A DNA stretch of 64,000 bases, taken from the NCBI GenBank assembly GCA_016795065.1, contig JAEUIU010000068.1, positions 24,316 through 88,315 of the forward strand. Direction: 5' to 3'. Positions 8,128-18,955 of the stretch are shown in pieces. This DNA comes from Phycisphaerae bacterium (lineage in GTDB: Bacteria > Planctomycetota > Phycisphaerae > Phycisphaerales > SM1A02). Each line of letters opens with the position of its first letter. The first letter of the stretch is position 1. Below the pieces are notes generated by a model, which saw only the letters and a list, made by a program, of their open reading frames with translations, did not search any database and had not been told where the DNA came from. The position numbers and the translations under genes are program-made.

Positions 8128-9342
8128 ATGAGACGGAACGCGCTCGCCCTCTCCTTGGTCCTGTTGCTCTCATCCGTCGGCTGTGCCCACAAGCCGGCGG
8201 CTCGTCCTTCGGTCGCCACCGAGGTGGTCAGCCTGGTCCGGGCCCACTTCTACGATGCAGAAGCCGCGCAGCGCTGGGCCGAGCGTCACGCCGATCTGGG
8301 CTCGGCGCAGGCGGCCGAGGTTCGGGCGGCGCTGGCGGAACTGCGGGCTTCGCACACCGATCTCATCACCGCCGATGATCCTCGCCACGCGGCGATGCGG
8401 GCGATCTTCGATCCGGAGCGCTCGGCGGTCACGCAGGAGTCGATCGGAATCGACGCGGTCGAAGACGACGGCCGTTGGTTTGTCCGCCGCGTCTTCGCCG
8501 GTGGCTCGGCAAGCGCGATGGGCGTCTTGCGCGGCGACGAGATCGTGGCCGTCGACGGGAGGCCGTTTCAGCCGGTCGACTCGCTCCGGGGGCGCAGCGA
8601 CGTGAGCCTCACGCTACGCCGCGCGCCCGAGGAGCCGACCCTGTTGCGCACGTTGGCAGTTCGTCAGGAACCGGTTCGCACCGCGTGGCTGGAGGCCCAG
8701 CGCAACGGCACGAGGGTCATCGAGAAGGACGGCAAGCGGGTAGGGGTCGTCCCCCTCTACAGCGGGGCAGGCGAGGAGTACCTCGAGGCGATCGAAGAGG
8801 CGATCCGGGGGCCGCTTCGCGCGGCTGATGCTCTCGTCTTGGACTTTCGCGACGGTTACGGCGGTTGCACACCCAAGTACGTCCGCCCCTTTCTCGACGG
8901 TGTGCCGGTCATCCGTTCGCGCGACCGACTTGGACACGTGGGCGTCCACGACCCGCAGTGGCGAAAGCCGCTCGTGGTCCTCATCAACGGCGGCACGCGA
9001 AGCGGGAAGGAAGTGGTCGCCTTCGCCCTGCAAGGTCGGCCCGGACGGATGATCGTCGGCGAGCCTAGCGCCGGCGCGGTTCTCGGTGGGCGTCTGTTCC
9101 CGCTCGGCGACGGTTCGCTTCTCTACCTTGCGGTGCAGGACATCGACGTCGCCGGACAGCGGCTCGAGGGCGTTGGCGTCGCGCCGGACATCGTCGTCGC
9201 GGACCAGCTTGCCTACGCGGCGGGTCGGGACGTTCAGTTGGAGGAAGCGCTCCGCGTCGCGGCATCGATGGCGTCCGCGTCGGGCGGCGACGGCGTCGTG
9301 CCCGTACCATCCCTTCAGGGGCTCGTCGCGGCTCACCGCTGA
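8128..9342 (+). CDS. S41-family (C-terminal-processing-like) protease lipoprotein
   Basis: 404 residues. Lipobox at the N-terminus (LLLSSVGCAHK). A PDZ-like segment lies around residues 110-175 (RRVFAGGSASAMGVLRGDEIVAVDG), followed by the S41 catalytic domain: LVLDFRDGYGG, then VVLINGGTRSGKEVVAFAL, where the Ser of TRSGKE is the expected nucleophile with a Lys base, and EPSAGAVLGG. These enzymes cleave proteins near their C-termini in the periplasm. It starts 26 bp after the transglutaminase-like gene and is probably co-transcribed with it. A 14-bp tandem repeat begins 7 bases after its stop. Confidence 0.88.
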   Translation: MRRNALALSLVLLLSSVGCAHKPAARPSVATEVVSLVRAHFYDAEAAQRWAERHADLGSAQAAEVRAALAELRASHTDLITADDPRHAAMRAIFDPERSAVTQESIGIDAVEDDGRWFVRRVFAGGSASAMGVLRGDEIVAVDGRPFQPVDSLRGRSDVSLTLRRAPEEPTLLRTLAVRQEPVRTAWLEAQRNGTRVIEKDGKRVGVVPLYSGAGEEYLEAIEEAIRGPLRAADALVLDFRDGYGGCTPKYVRPFLDGVPVIRSRDRLGHVGVHDPQWRKPLVVLINGGTRSGKEVVAFALQGRPGRMIVGEPSAGAVLGGRLFPLGDGSLLYLAVQDIDVAGQRLEGVGVAPDIVVADQLAYAAGRDVQLEEALRVAASMASASGGDGVVPVPSLQGLVAAHR

Positions 9343-9349
9343 CCTTCGA

Positions 9350-9405
9350 CCCTGATCCGACGACCCTGATCCGACGACCCTGATCCGACGATCCTGATCC
9401 GACGA
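9350..9405. repeat. Four tandem copies of a 14-bp unit
   Basis: The unit CCCTGATCCGACGA is repeated head to tail four times (9350, 9364, 9378, 9392); the first three are identical and the fourth begins with T. A partial fifth copy follows. It lies between the S41 protease stop and the DinB-like start, 25 bases before that ATG, so it sits in the leader or promoter of the downstream gene. Confidence 0.95.
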
Positions 9406-9430
9406 TCCGAACGACAACGAAAGAATCCTG

Positions 9431-9916
9431 ATGAACGATACGGTCCTTCGCCTCTATGACCAGTTCCTGCGCGAATTTGAACCGCTCGCCGACGCCATTC
9501 CCGCCGATCGGTTTGATGTCGTCGCCTACCCCGGCGGTCATGACGCCTGCTGGATCGTCGGTCACCTGGCCGTTGGCCTCGACTTCGCAGGGAGCCTCTT
9601 GGGTCTCGGGCACAACGTGGCGGTTGAATGGGGCAAGCTCTTTGGTCCAGGCTCTCCCGGCCATTGCGGCGAATCGGGGCCGTCGAAAGAGGAACTGGTC
9701 CAGTCGCTTCGCAGGCTGCACGGACTGGTAGGCGAGGCGATGCGAAAGGCCGACCCTGCGGTGCTTGCCCAGCCGCATGGGATGAGCTTCCTGCCCGCTG
9801 ACGGTCCGCTTCAGTCGATGGGTGACCTCATCGCCTACCTTGTGACGACCCACGCTTTCTACCATCTGGCACAACTCAGCTCGTGCAAGACCGTCGCCGC
9901 CGCCGGCCGGCCGTAA
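9431..9916 (+). CDS. DinB-family (YfiT/DinB-like) four-helix protein
   Basis: 161 residues, cytoplasmic. The pattern of three metal-binding histidines of the DinB/YfiT superfamily is visible: HDACWIVGHLA near residue 40-50 and TTHAFYHLAQLS near residue 140-150. Members bind a divalent metal and many are thiol-dependent transferases or stress proteins; no particular substrate can be inferred. Preceded by the 14-bp repeat array and followed after 30 bp by the metallo-beta-lactamase-fold protein. Confidence 0.85.
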   Translation: MNDTVLRLYDQFLREFEPLADAIPADRFDVVAYPGGHDACWIVGHLAVGLDFAGSLLGLGHNVAVEWGKLFGPGSPGHCGESGPSKEELVQSLRRLHGLVGEAMRKADPAVLAQPHGMSFLPADGPLQSMGDLIAYLVTTHAFYHLAQLSSCKTVAAAGRP

Positions 9917-9946
9917 TCGATCCGAACGAACCGCGAGGAGATCATC

Positions 9947-10984
9947 ATGACCACCCGACACACGCCCATCGAGCTCTCCCGCCGTTCACTCCTGGTCGCG
10001 GGCGCCCTCGCGTTCTCGCCGTCGTTGGCCTTTGCTCGGGCCGCCACTCCTCGGCGACCGCTTGCCGCCGACGACACAGGCCCAGCGGGACCCGCGCGGT
10101 TCCATCGCTTCAAGGTTGGTTCGATCGAATGCGTTGCGGTCAACGACGGTTCGGTGACGCTCGGATCCGTTCAGCCCACGTTCGCCGCCTCGGCGTCGAA
10201 AGAGGCGCTCGATGCGGCACTCGACAAGGCGTTTCACCCGCGCGACAAGGCGCTGCTTGAGTTCAACGCCATCGCCCTCAAGCTCCCGACCGCGGGCGGC
10301 GGCACCGAAACGGTTCTCGTCGACTGCGGCTATGGCGATGCCGGCGCTCCGGCGTTGGGACACGTGCAGGCCAACCTACGGGCTGCGGGCATCACGCCCG
10401 AGTCGGTCGACACGATCGTGATCAGCCACGCCCACGGTGACCACGTCAACGGCGTTCTCAACAAGGATGGTTCACTCGCCTATCCCAACGCCCGGTACGT
10501 GATGTCCAAGGTCGAGCACGACTTCTGGACCGGCAACCCGGATCTCTCCAAGGTCGGCTTCCCCGAGCAGCAGAAGAAGGAGTTCATCGCCGGTGCCCAG
10601 AAGCACATCGCGGCGATGAAGGCCTCGGGCAAGAAGCTCGAACTCATCGACGGTTCCTCGAAGGTCTTCTCGGCGATCGAGTTTGTGCCGACGCCCGGAC
10701 ACACGCCGGGACACACCTCCTTCGTGCTGCGAGACGGCAAGGACGAACTCTTCATCCTGGCCGATGTCGCCCACAACCACGTCGTCATGTTCGCCGACCC
10801 GAGTTGGGGACCAGTCTTTGACACCGAGCCCGACGTTGCCACCGCGACGCGAGCCCGCATGTGGGATCGTCTCGCCAGCGACCGCTCGCTGGTCATGGCC
10901 TTCCACCTCCCGTGGCCGGGCCTCGGACACGTCCGTCGTGACGGCAAGGGCTACGAGTGGGTGATCGCCGCAACGGGGCTGTGA
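9947..10984 (+). CDS. Tat-exported metallo-beta-lactamase-fold hydrolase
   Basis: 345 residues. A Tat signal opens the protein (SRRSLLVAGALAFSPSLAFA). The metal site motif is ISHAHGDHVNGVL (HxHxDH, about residue 165-170), followed by TPGHTPGHTSF and ILADVAHNHVV, giving the remaining zinc ligands. This resembles the periplasmic MBL-fold proteins related to lactonases and N-acyl-homoserine-lactone hydrolases rather than true beta-lactamases. A GAGGAG lies before the ATG. It ends 18 bases from the convergent acetyltransferase gene. Substrate unknown. Confidence 0.9.
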   Translation: MTTRHTPIELSRRSLLVAGALAFSPSLAFARAATPRRPLAADDTGPAGPARFHRFKVGSIECVAVNDGSVTLGSVQPTFAASASKEALDAALDKAFHPRDKALLEFNAIALKLPTAGGGTETVLVDCGYGDAGAPALGHVQANLRAAGITPESVDTIVISHAHGDHVNGVLNKDGSLAYPNARYVMSKVEHDFWTGNPDLSKVGFPEQQKKEFIAGAQKHIAAMKASGKKLELIDGSSKVFSAIEFVPTPGHTPGHTSFVLRDGKDELFILADVAHNHVVMFADPSWGPVFDTEPDVATATRARMWDRLASDRSLVMAFHLPWPGLGHVRRDGKGYEWVIAATGL

Positions 10985-11002
10985 TCTGCTGGCCGTGGCT
11001 GG

Positions 11003-11620
11003 TCAGCTCAACGGCCAGGTGGGATAGCCCTCGGGGGCGATGCCCGGCTTCACGTACATGGCCATCTGGATCATGTCGTGATAGGTGCCGTCGGTTTCGA
11101 GGGCCGAGCGCTGGATGCGGGCCTCTTCGACGAACCCGACGGCGCTGTAGAGGCGATGGGCGTAGACGTTTGCCGGGTAGACCTTGAGCATGACCTTGGT
11201 GATGACCGGGCAGGTCACGGCGAAGTCGAGAAGCGCCTCGAGCATCACCCGCCCGATACCCATCCCGCGCATGTCAGGGTCGGCACCCATGCCGACCTCG
11301 ACTGTATGGGCGATCTTCCGCCGGGAGGCGGTCATGAAGATCGCCATGGCCTTCACCTCGGGTCGGCCGCCGGGAGCCTCGGCATCGCGTTCGGCGATGA
11401 GGGCGATGGCCGACTCGTGGAAGAGCCAGTCGTTGAGGAGCCGCCGTTCCTCCTCGAGGGGAAAATCGCATTCCTCGGGGGTGCGAAGGATCCAGGGTGC
11501 GTCAGCCGACATGCGCCGGAGGTGAGCGACCACCGCCTCCGCGTCCTCGGGCAGGGCGGTGCGCAGGAGAAGCGACGAGCCTCCCTTGATCGTGATCCGG
11601 CGGGGCTGAATGCTGGCCAT
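11003..11620 (-). CDS. GNAT-family N-acetyltransferase
   Basis: 205 residues from the ATG at 11620; the frame is open to 11773 but the upstream residues are proline/arginine-rich and unlike the family. The acetyl-CoA-binding motif A is VEVGMGADPDMRGMGIGRVM (about residues 120-140), and the late VYPANVYAHRLYSAVGFVEE is the usual motif B of the RimI/RimL-like branch. It should transfer an acetyl group from acetyl-CoA to an amine, target unknown. Divergent from the prolyl oligopeptidase gene with a 147-bp spacer. Confidence 0.9.
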   Translation of the reverse strand: MASIQPRRITIKGGSSLLLRTALPEDAEAVVAHLRRMSADAPWILRTPEECDFPLEEERRLLNDWLFHESAIALIAERDAEAPGGRPEVKAMAIFMTASRRKIAHTVEVGMGADPDMRGMGIGRVMLEALLDFAVTCPVITKVMLKVYPANVYAHRLYSAVGFVEEARIQRSALETDGTYHDMIQMAMYVKPGIAPEGYPTWPLS

Positions 11621-11767
11621 GGGGCGTGAGCGGGCAAGTGGAAGCGGCGGGGGTGCGGCCGACAGGATGCAACTGCCTTCCTGCTGCACCGTACACTGCG
11701 ACTCCGATTCGTGGAGTTTCGGCACCCAGTCGCCGCGCCCCGCACCGATCGCCCCGGAGTCGCTTGC

Positions 11768-13918
<2,151 letters not shown>

Positions 13919-13953
13919 CCGGCGACTGACCGGTCCTTGACAGGCTTTCGACG

Positions 13954-13974
13954 AGGGCCCCGAATTGGGGCCCT
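13954..13974 (+). terminator. Intrinsic-type hairpin after the prolyl oligopeptidase gene
   Basis: AGGGCCCC (13954-13961), a 5-base loop, and GGGGCCCT (13967-13974) form a perfect 8-bp GC-rich stem, followed by TGTTCGTTAT, a weak T-containing tail. The convergent gene ends at 14032, so it may act for both strands. Confidence 0.7.
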
Positions 13975-14031
13975 TGTTCGTTATGGAGAAGGCTCTCGAG
14001 GAAGGCCGACGGTCAACGGCCATCGCCCCAC

Positions 14032-17000
14032 TCACGCTTCGGCCGGCGCCCAGCCAACGTCCTTGGGGGGCGCGAGGAGCATCTCGATCTCGCTGTGACG
14101 GACATCATCCGGAGGCAGGGCCCCCTGAAGGTGCTTCAGGAATCGAAGGAGTCGCCATGTTGGCGAACGCCAGGCCGTGTTGAGGGCAGCGATCGAGACC
14201 AGGTCGACGACGCGAGCATCTCCGGAAGACCGATCCAAGAGAGCTTGCAGCATGAACGCGAATTGGGGATGCCGGTCGTGGTGGGCGAGCCAACCCAACG
14301 CATGTTGCTGTACGCGAGCAAAAGACTGGTCCCGCTGTTGATCGGGGCCCAATGGCGATGCGAGGCAAAGCCGCAGGATCTTGGCCGGAACGCCGCCGCC
14401 GAGGGAGGAGTGGATCTCAACCCAGGAATGGGCGAGCGCGAGAAGCTCGGACGGTAACCCTTGCGAGCCGTGGCGAGCGCACCATGCCACGAGCACGTAA
14501 CCCGCCTCGGTGGCGCTGGCGTGAAGACGAAGCCAAGCGAGAGCCGAGTCGAGGACCTCCGTGACCTGCTTGTCTTTGGGGACGCTTGGAACGAGTCGCT
14601 CGATGAGCTGAACCAGGACGAAACTTGCCTTCGGCTCCTTGGCATGATGCACGAGCCACCGATGCGCCCACTCCACGGCACGCTGGAGGGTTGCTGCGTC
14701 GAGATCCATCCGGTCGAGGATTCCGCAAAGGAGGAGGCCCGCGTTGGTGTCGCTCCCGTGTGCCTCGAGCCACGGCCAGGCTCTCTCAAGGATCTTGGGC
14801 AGGACCGGCGCTGGCAGGTCCATGCGATCGAGCAGGGCGGTGTAAACGATGATCGCCAGCGGATCCAGTGAATACCGGCTCAGCCAATCGAGCGCGAGCC
14901 AGATGCCCACCTTGTTCGCAGGTCCGTCGAGCTTCGGCCGGGCGAGGAGGGCCGCCAGCATGTGAGCCGAGTGCACGTCCCCCCGGGCGCGGGCGATGAA
15001 CCGAAGACACAAGCGAGAGACCTTGGTGAGTTCGTCGCCGCTCAGGTCGTCGCGTTCGATGAGTTGGCGGACGACCCAGTCAGGCCGTTCGTTGGGCGCT
15101 TCGAGCCAGGCGAAGGCGGTCGTCACCATGCGGTCGCGAAGCTCACCAAGCAGGTCGGCTCGTCCGAGCAGCGGCGCCAAGACGAATGCAAGTTGCGGAG
15201 CCTGCTTGTGCTGCTCGACCCATTGCGCCGCCAAGGCGATGAGGTCCTGACCCTGTCGTCGGTTGAGGCCGCTCCGTTCGAGAAACGGCGCAAGCACATG
15301 GGCTGCTTCGGCAAGAGTCGGATTCGCCTTCAGCCAAGCCCATGCCTGCTCTCGGGCGGCGGTGGCAGTGTCGGTAGGAAGATCGACGCGGGCTAGGAGC
15401 GGAGCGAGCAGGTGGGCGCCATCCGCGTCCAATCCCCGGCGCTCTAGGTAAGCAAGGGCCGCTTGCGCTGCGGCGACGACCTGTTCGCGCTGAAGGTCGT
15501 CGCGGTCGAGGATCCCCTTGAGAATGAAGTCGAAGTTGTCAGCAACGGTTGGGCCGGTCATCAGGTCCAAGGCCAGCCGCACGACAGCCTCGGATCCTCG
15601 TCCCTTCAGCTCCTTTCGCATGAGGAGTCGGCGAACGATAAAGCTCGTGCCCTCGGCCGCAGGAAAGAGTTCGAGCCAACGAATCGCCAGTCGGACGGCC
15701 TGGGAGGCCGACGCCCCCGTGAGTTCGGGGCGTTCCAGGAGTCCGCGCAGGACCCAGCCCGCCTCCTTGGTCTCCGCCGCAACCTCCAGCCATCGCAACG
15801 CCCGCTGGATCGCGGCGTTCGCGTCGACGGGGGAGAGGTCATCGCGCTCGAGGACGCGACGGAAGAGGTAGTCCGCTTGCCGCTCGGCCGGCGGCGACTT
15901 CAGCCACTCCAAGGCCCGGTCAATGGCGATGGCGACCACCTCGGGCGGCACGTCGGACCGCTTCAGGAGTGGTGTCAAGAGATATTCCGTCTCGGCGGCT
16001 CCGCGATTCCGCTCAATCCAGGCCATCGTCCACTGAATGACGCTCGTTGCATCGGAAGGGCTGAGGTCCCGGCGTCCCAGCACCGCATGCAGAACGCCGT
16101 GCGAGGTGAGTTCGGCATGGAACTGGCGCAGCCACCGCATGGGCATGGTGGCGGCCTCTCGGGCCAGGGCATCGCCAAGATCGTCTCGCGACAGAAGAGA
16201 GGTCAGCACCGGGCCGGCGCTCTGCTGGTCGAGCCGAGTGGAGAGCCACCGGATCGCGATGCGTGCGGCCTCTCGCGCCGAGGTCGCATCGACCTCGGGG
16301 AAGCTCAGGATCGTGTGGAGGGCGTGGTAGGACTCCGGACGTTCGCCGTACATCCGAAGCCACCGAAGGATCGCAGCCGAGAGTGCGGCGAGGCGCTCGC
16401 CGGTGAGGGCGTCCCGAGACCTGAAAGCGGTGATGACGAATTGGGCGTCGAGGCGGTCGCCGTAGCGGGCGAGCCATTCCAACGCCCAAACCTCCAACTC
16501 CGAACAAGTGGCCGGCGCAACCTGAAGCAGCGGTGCCAGGACGAACGATGCCTGAAACTCGCGTCGCCACTCACCCAGCCACTCAAGGCCAATGGGGATC
16601 AACTCCTCGATGACCGCTTCGTTCTGCGAGCGCAACCCGCGGAAAAGAAGATGTCGAGCCTCGAAGCGGTACTTGTGGGCCTGGAGCCAGGGGCCGACGA
16701 CGCTGTGCCAGTTCCTGATGGCCGCTTCGGAGGTGATCGAACCGCCCACCATGGCCCCGAGCGCATAGGAGCCGGCATCCGTCTCCTCTGTCGAGAACAT
16801 CGCGCCCAATTCGTTGGCGCGCAGGTCGATCCAAGACCTGACCGCCTTGCTGAGGGCGTCACTCTTCGGCCCTGACAGTCCTCCGGCAATGCGAGTCAGA
16901 TTGCGGCCCAGTCGCCCCATGCTGCGGGCCGACGCCAATCCGGGCGAGAGCACGGCCAGGAACTCCGGGCTGCGGAGGCGATCGAGCTCGAAGGCAGCCT

Positions 17001-18609
17001 GATCGACGATCTCGTCGGCAACGACATCATGCACGACGGCAAGCGCCGACCCGTCGTTCTCAAGCCACCCCACTGCCTGGAGGGTTCCCACGATCCGATG
17101 CGCCGCATCCGCGGGCGCGTTCAGGGTCTTGAGGGCCGCCGCACCGGCGCCGACAAGTCGAGCGTGATCGTCCGGCGCGCAACAGAGGATCGCCGCGGCG
17201 GCCGTCAGGTGCGGCGGCACTCCGACCGATTCCCACATGCTCCTCCCCCGAGGGACGAGGAGCTGGTCCTCGGCCAAGCGACGACGGAGCCAGTGTCCCA
17301 GGTCGCCGGTGCGGACGGCACTGAGGGTGTTCCGCTGAAGCGTGCCGGCAACGGCCAGCAGTTCCAACTGTTGGGCGACCAGGAGTGCGATGATCGGGCG
17401 TCGGCCGCAGAGCCGTCGGAGCTCCGATTCGCCGAGGATCTCCATGGCGCGCGGGGCCGAGTGTGCCGCGACGTAGCGGGAGAGTCGATCCGCCTCGTTC
17501 TGCTGCATCTCCAGTCGAACCGTCTCGAAGCAAGCCTCGCGCTCCACATCGGAGACGAGTAGAAACCCCGGGCGAGCATTGGCGATGATCCCGAACCGGA
17601 TGTTCCGCTGGGCGCAGGTGCGAATGAGATGGCGCTGCAAGGCGCCGATGTCCAACGAGTCCCGCATCTGGTCGAGGTACTCGATGGCCACCATCGTTTT
17701 TCCCCGGTCGAGTGCGAGGACCGCCTCGATCAGCCGCTCCGCGGTGACGACCGGTTGGCCGGGAAGGGCGTAGAGCACCCGCCAGCCATCCTGTTCGGCC
17801 AGTTGGGCGGTCTCGTAGGTGGTGCGCGTCTTGCCCACCCCGCCCGCTCCGACCAGGAGGATGCCGCGCCCATCGTCGCTGGTCTCCATGCGACGAAGCA
17901 GCTCGCGCGGATGGCAGGGGTGGTCCGCCGGAGGGGCCTGAAAGGGGAGGTTGTCGGAGGAGAGGAAGCGACGAAACCCCCCCAGTCCCGCTCGGTAGTC
18001 CTCGAGCGAGAGGACATTGGACAGGGCTATCTCGCTCCGCGCTCCGCCGCTGAGCAACTCCCGCAGGTGACTCAGCCGCAGGCAAAGCTGAACGGCGCTC
18101 TCGAACTCGAACTCCGGGAAGCGGCCGTGTTCGGCAAGGGATTGGAGATGTCGGAGTTGGTTCGCACGCTGGTGCCGGGTCGCGTCCGTCAGCGGCGTAT
18201 CGGGTCTGGCCTGCGGTCCCGCGCGGGCGATGATCAGCCGCTTGCGGTGGTACACGGCCAGCCAAGCCTCCCATTGGGTGTAGCTCCACTGCTGAAGCTG
18301 CGTGAGGTCCCGCCCCAGGGCTTCAGGCAGCTTCGGAAGGGTCTCGACGAGGTCCTTGAGCATGAGGGACGTGGGGAGGCCGCCGTCCTCCTCGTTTCCC
18401 GTGCGGTCGCCGACCAGGTGAACCACGGCGTCGCACGCCTGGATGTACTCCGAGAGCTTGACCAATGTGCTTCGGCCGAGGGCCAGAAACGTCTCTTGAA
18501 CCTCGATCCGAACGCCTGGCCAATTCAGCGACCTGTGCGCCTCATCGCGATACGACCTGAATTCGTCGGTCACGGCGGAGATGAAGAGCTGGATCGTCGA
18601 CTTGGGCAT
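14032..18609 (-). CDS. DUF4062 + P-loop NTPase + about 22 helical repeats; STAND-like sensor, possible antiphage protein
   Basis: 1,525 residues from the ATG at 18609, chosen because DUF4062-type homology begins at IQLFISAVTDEFRSYRDE; ATG 18672 and GTG 18768 are in-frame alternatives. Residues 4-130 are DUF4062-like (TIR-related fold; QACDAVVHLVGDRTG, YTQWEAWLAVYHRKR). Residues 235-540 form an NTPase with Walker A VGAGGVGKTRTTYE (253-266) and a Walker-B-like TMVAIEYLDQM (305-315), then a winged-helix-like part (VHDVVADEIVDQ). From about 635 to 1,480 the chain is repetitive, with a period near 38 residues: A-x-x-W-L ... A-x-x-V-L-x-x-L-L-x-R-x-D-L. No signal peptide or membrane helix. The layout (effector-like head, switch ATPase, superhelical sensor) is that of bacterial STAND proteins. 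It appears monocistronic, with no partner defence genes nearby. Function in defence is inference. Confidence 0.85.
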   Translation of the reverse strand: MPKSTIQLFISAVTDEFRSYRDEAHRSLNWPGVRIEVQETFLALGRSTLVKLSEYIQACDAVVHLVGDRTGNEEDGGLPTSLMLKDLVETLPKLPEALGRDLTQLQQWSYTQWEAWLAVYHRKRLIIARAGPQARPDTPLTDATRHQRANQLRHLQSLAEHGRFPEFEFESAVQLCLRLSHLRELLSGGARSEIALSNVLSLEDYRAGLGGFRRFLSSDNLPFQAPPADHPCHPRELLRRMETSDDGRGILLVGAGGVGKTRTTYETAQLAEQDGWRVLYALPGQPVVTAERLIEAVLALDRGKTMVAIEYLDQMRDSLDIGALQRHLIRTCAQRNIRFGIIANARPGFLLVSDVEREACFETVRLEMQQNEADRLSRYVAAHSAPRAMEILGESELRRLCGRRPIIALLVAQQLELLAVAGTLQRNTLSAVRTGDLGHWLRRRLAEDQLLVPRGRSMWESVGVPPHLTAAAAILCCAPDDHARLVGAGAAALKTLNAPADAAHRIVGTLQAVGWLENDGSALAVVHDVVADEIVDQAAFELDRLRSPEFLAVLSPGLASARSMGRLGRNLTRIAGGLSGPKSDALSKAVRSWIDLRANELGAMFSTEETDAGSYALGAMVGGSITSEAAIRNWHSVVGPWLQAHKYRFEARHLLFRGLRSQNEAVIEELIPIGLEWLGEWRREFQASFVLAPLLQVAPATCSELEVWALEWLARYGDRLDAQFVITAFRSRDALTGERLAALSAAILRWLRMYGERPESYHALHTILSFPEVDATSAREAARIAIRWLSTRLDQQSAGPVLTSLLSRDDLGDALAREAATMPMRWLRQFHAELTSHGVLHAVLGRRDLSPSDATSVIQWTMAWIERNRGAAETEYLLTPLLKRSDVPPEVVAIAIDRALEWLKSPPAERQADYLFRRVLERDDLSPVDANAAIQRALRWLEVAAETKEAGWVLRGLLERPELTGASASQAVRLAIRWLELFPAAEGTSFIVRRLLMRKELKGRGSEAVVRLALDLMTGPTVADNFDFILKGILDRDDLQREQVVAAAQAALAYLERRGLDADGAHLLAPLLARVDLPTDTATAAREQAWAWLKANPTLAEAAHVLAPFLERSGLNRRQGQDLIALAAQWVEQHKQAPQLAFVLAPLLGRADLLGELRDRMVTTAFAWLEAPNERPDWVVRQLIERDDLSGDELTKVSRLCLRFIARARGDVHSAHMLAALLARPKLDGPANKVGIWLALDWLSRYSLDPLAIIVYTALLDRMDLPAPVLPKILERAWPWLEAHGSDTNAGLLLCGILDRMDLDAATLQRAVEWAHRWLVHHAKEPKASFVLVQLIERLVPSVPKDKQVTEVLDSALAWLRLHASATEAGYVLVAWCARHGSQGLPSELLALAHSWVEIHSSLGGGVPAKILRLCLASPLGPDQQRDQSFARVQQHALGWLAHHDRHPQFAFMLQALLDRSSGDARVVDLVSIAALNTAWRSPTWRLLRFLKHLQGALPPDDVRHSEIEMLLAPPKDVGWAPAEA

Positions 18610-18791
18610 GGGAGGGCAGAGGACATTCGGCCAAGCGATTCCGGCCTTCTCCACAAGCGGAGATCTCGCCATGAAGATCGAGTTGAGCGAGTCGATCGGC
18701 CTGCATCTCGCCTCCACGCCGTCTCGAGCTTCTGCAGAGTGGGACCGCTCCTCGCCGAACCTCGCCACAACGGCCGGCGGAAGGCGGTTGC

Positions 18792-18820
18792 ATTATGGGC
18801 AGCCTCGGCACGCGGGGCAA
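18792..18820 (-). promoter_or_regulatory. Candidate sigma-70-type promoter for the STAND-like gene
   Basis: On the minus strand TTGCCC (18815-18820) and CATAAT (18792-18797) are separated by exactly 17 bases, a good match to -35/-10 boxes. Transcription would start near 18785, leaving about 175 bases of leader before the ATG at 18609, or only 16 before the GTG at 18768. No Shine-Dalgarno sequence is visible before any of the three candidate starts. Confidence 0.5.
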
Positions 18821-18877
18821 CACTTCGATCGACGGAGGCGAATGGGCCTCTCGATTGGACCTTCCAGAACAACACAA

Positions 18878-18903
18878 CAGCCCGCGGATCGCTCCGCGGG
18901 CTG
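18878..18903 (-). terminator. Strong hairpin terminator downstream of the FG-GAP gene
   Basis: CAGCCCGCGGA (18878-18888), a TCGC loop and TCCGCGGGCTG (18893-18903) pair perfectly over 11 bp. Read on the minus strand it is followed by TTGTGTTGTTCT, a T-rich tail, and lies 53 bases after the FG-GAP stop. It separates that gene from the STAND-like gene. The remainder of 18610-18955 holds the promoter above and nothing else recognised. Confidence 0.8.
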
Positions 18904-18955
18904 CTGCTTCCTGATCTGACCAGAGAGATGGCGAGGCTGGACACCCCGCACGAAC

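Noticed and set aside
9350..9405. Possible small CRISPR array
   Set aside because: Units are contiguous 14-mers with no spacers; same reasoning excludes the 11-bp array at 43487-43541 and the triplet at 63192-63292.
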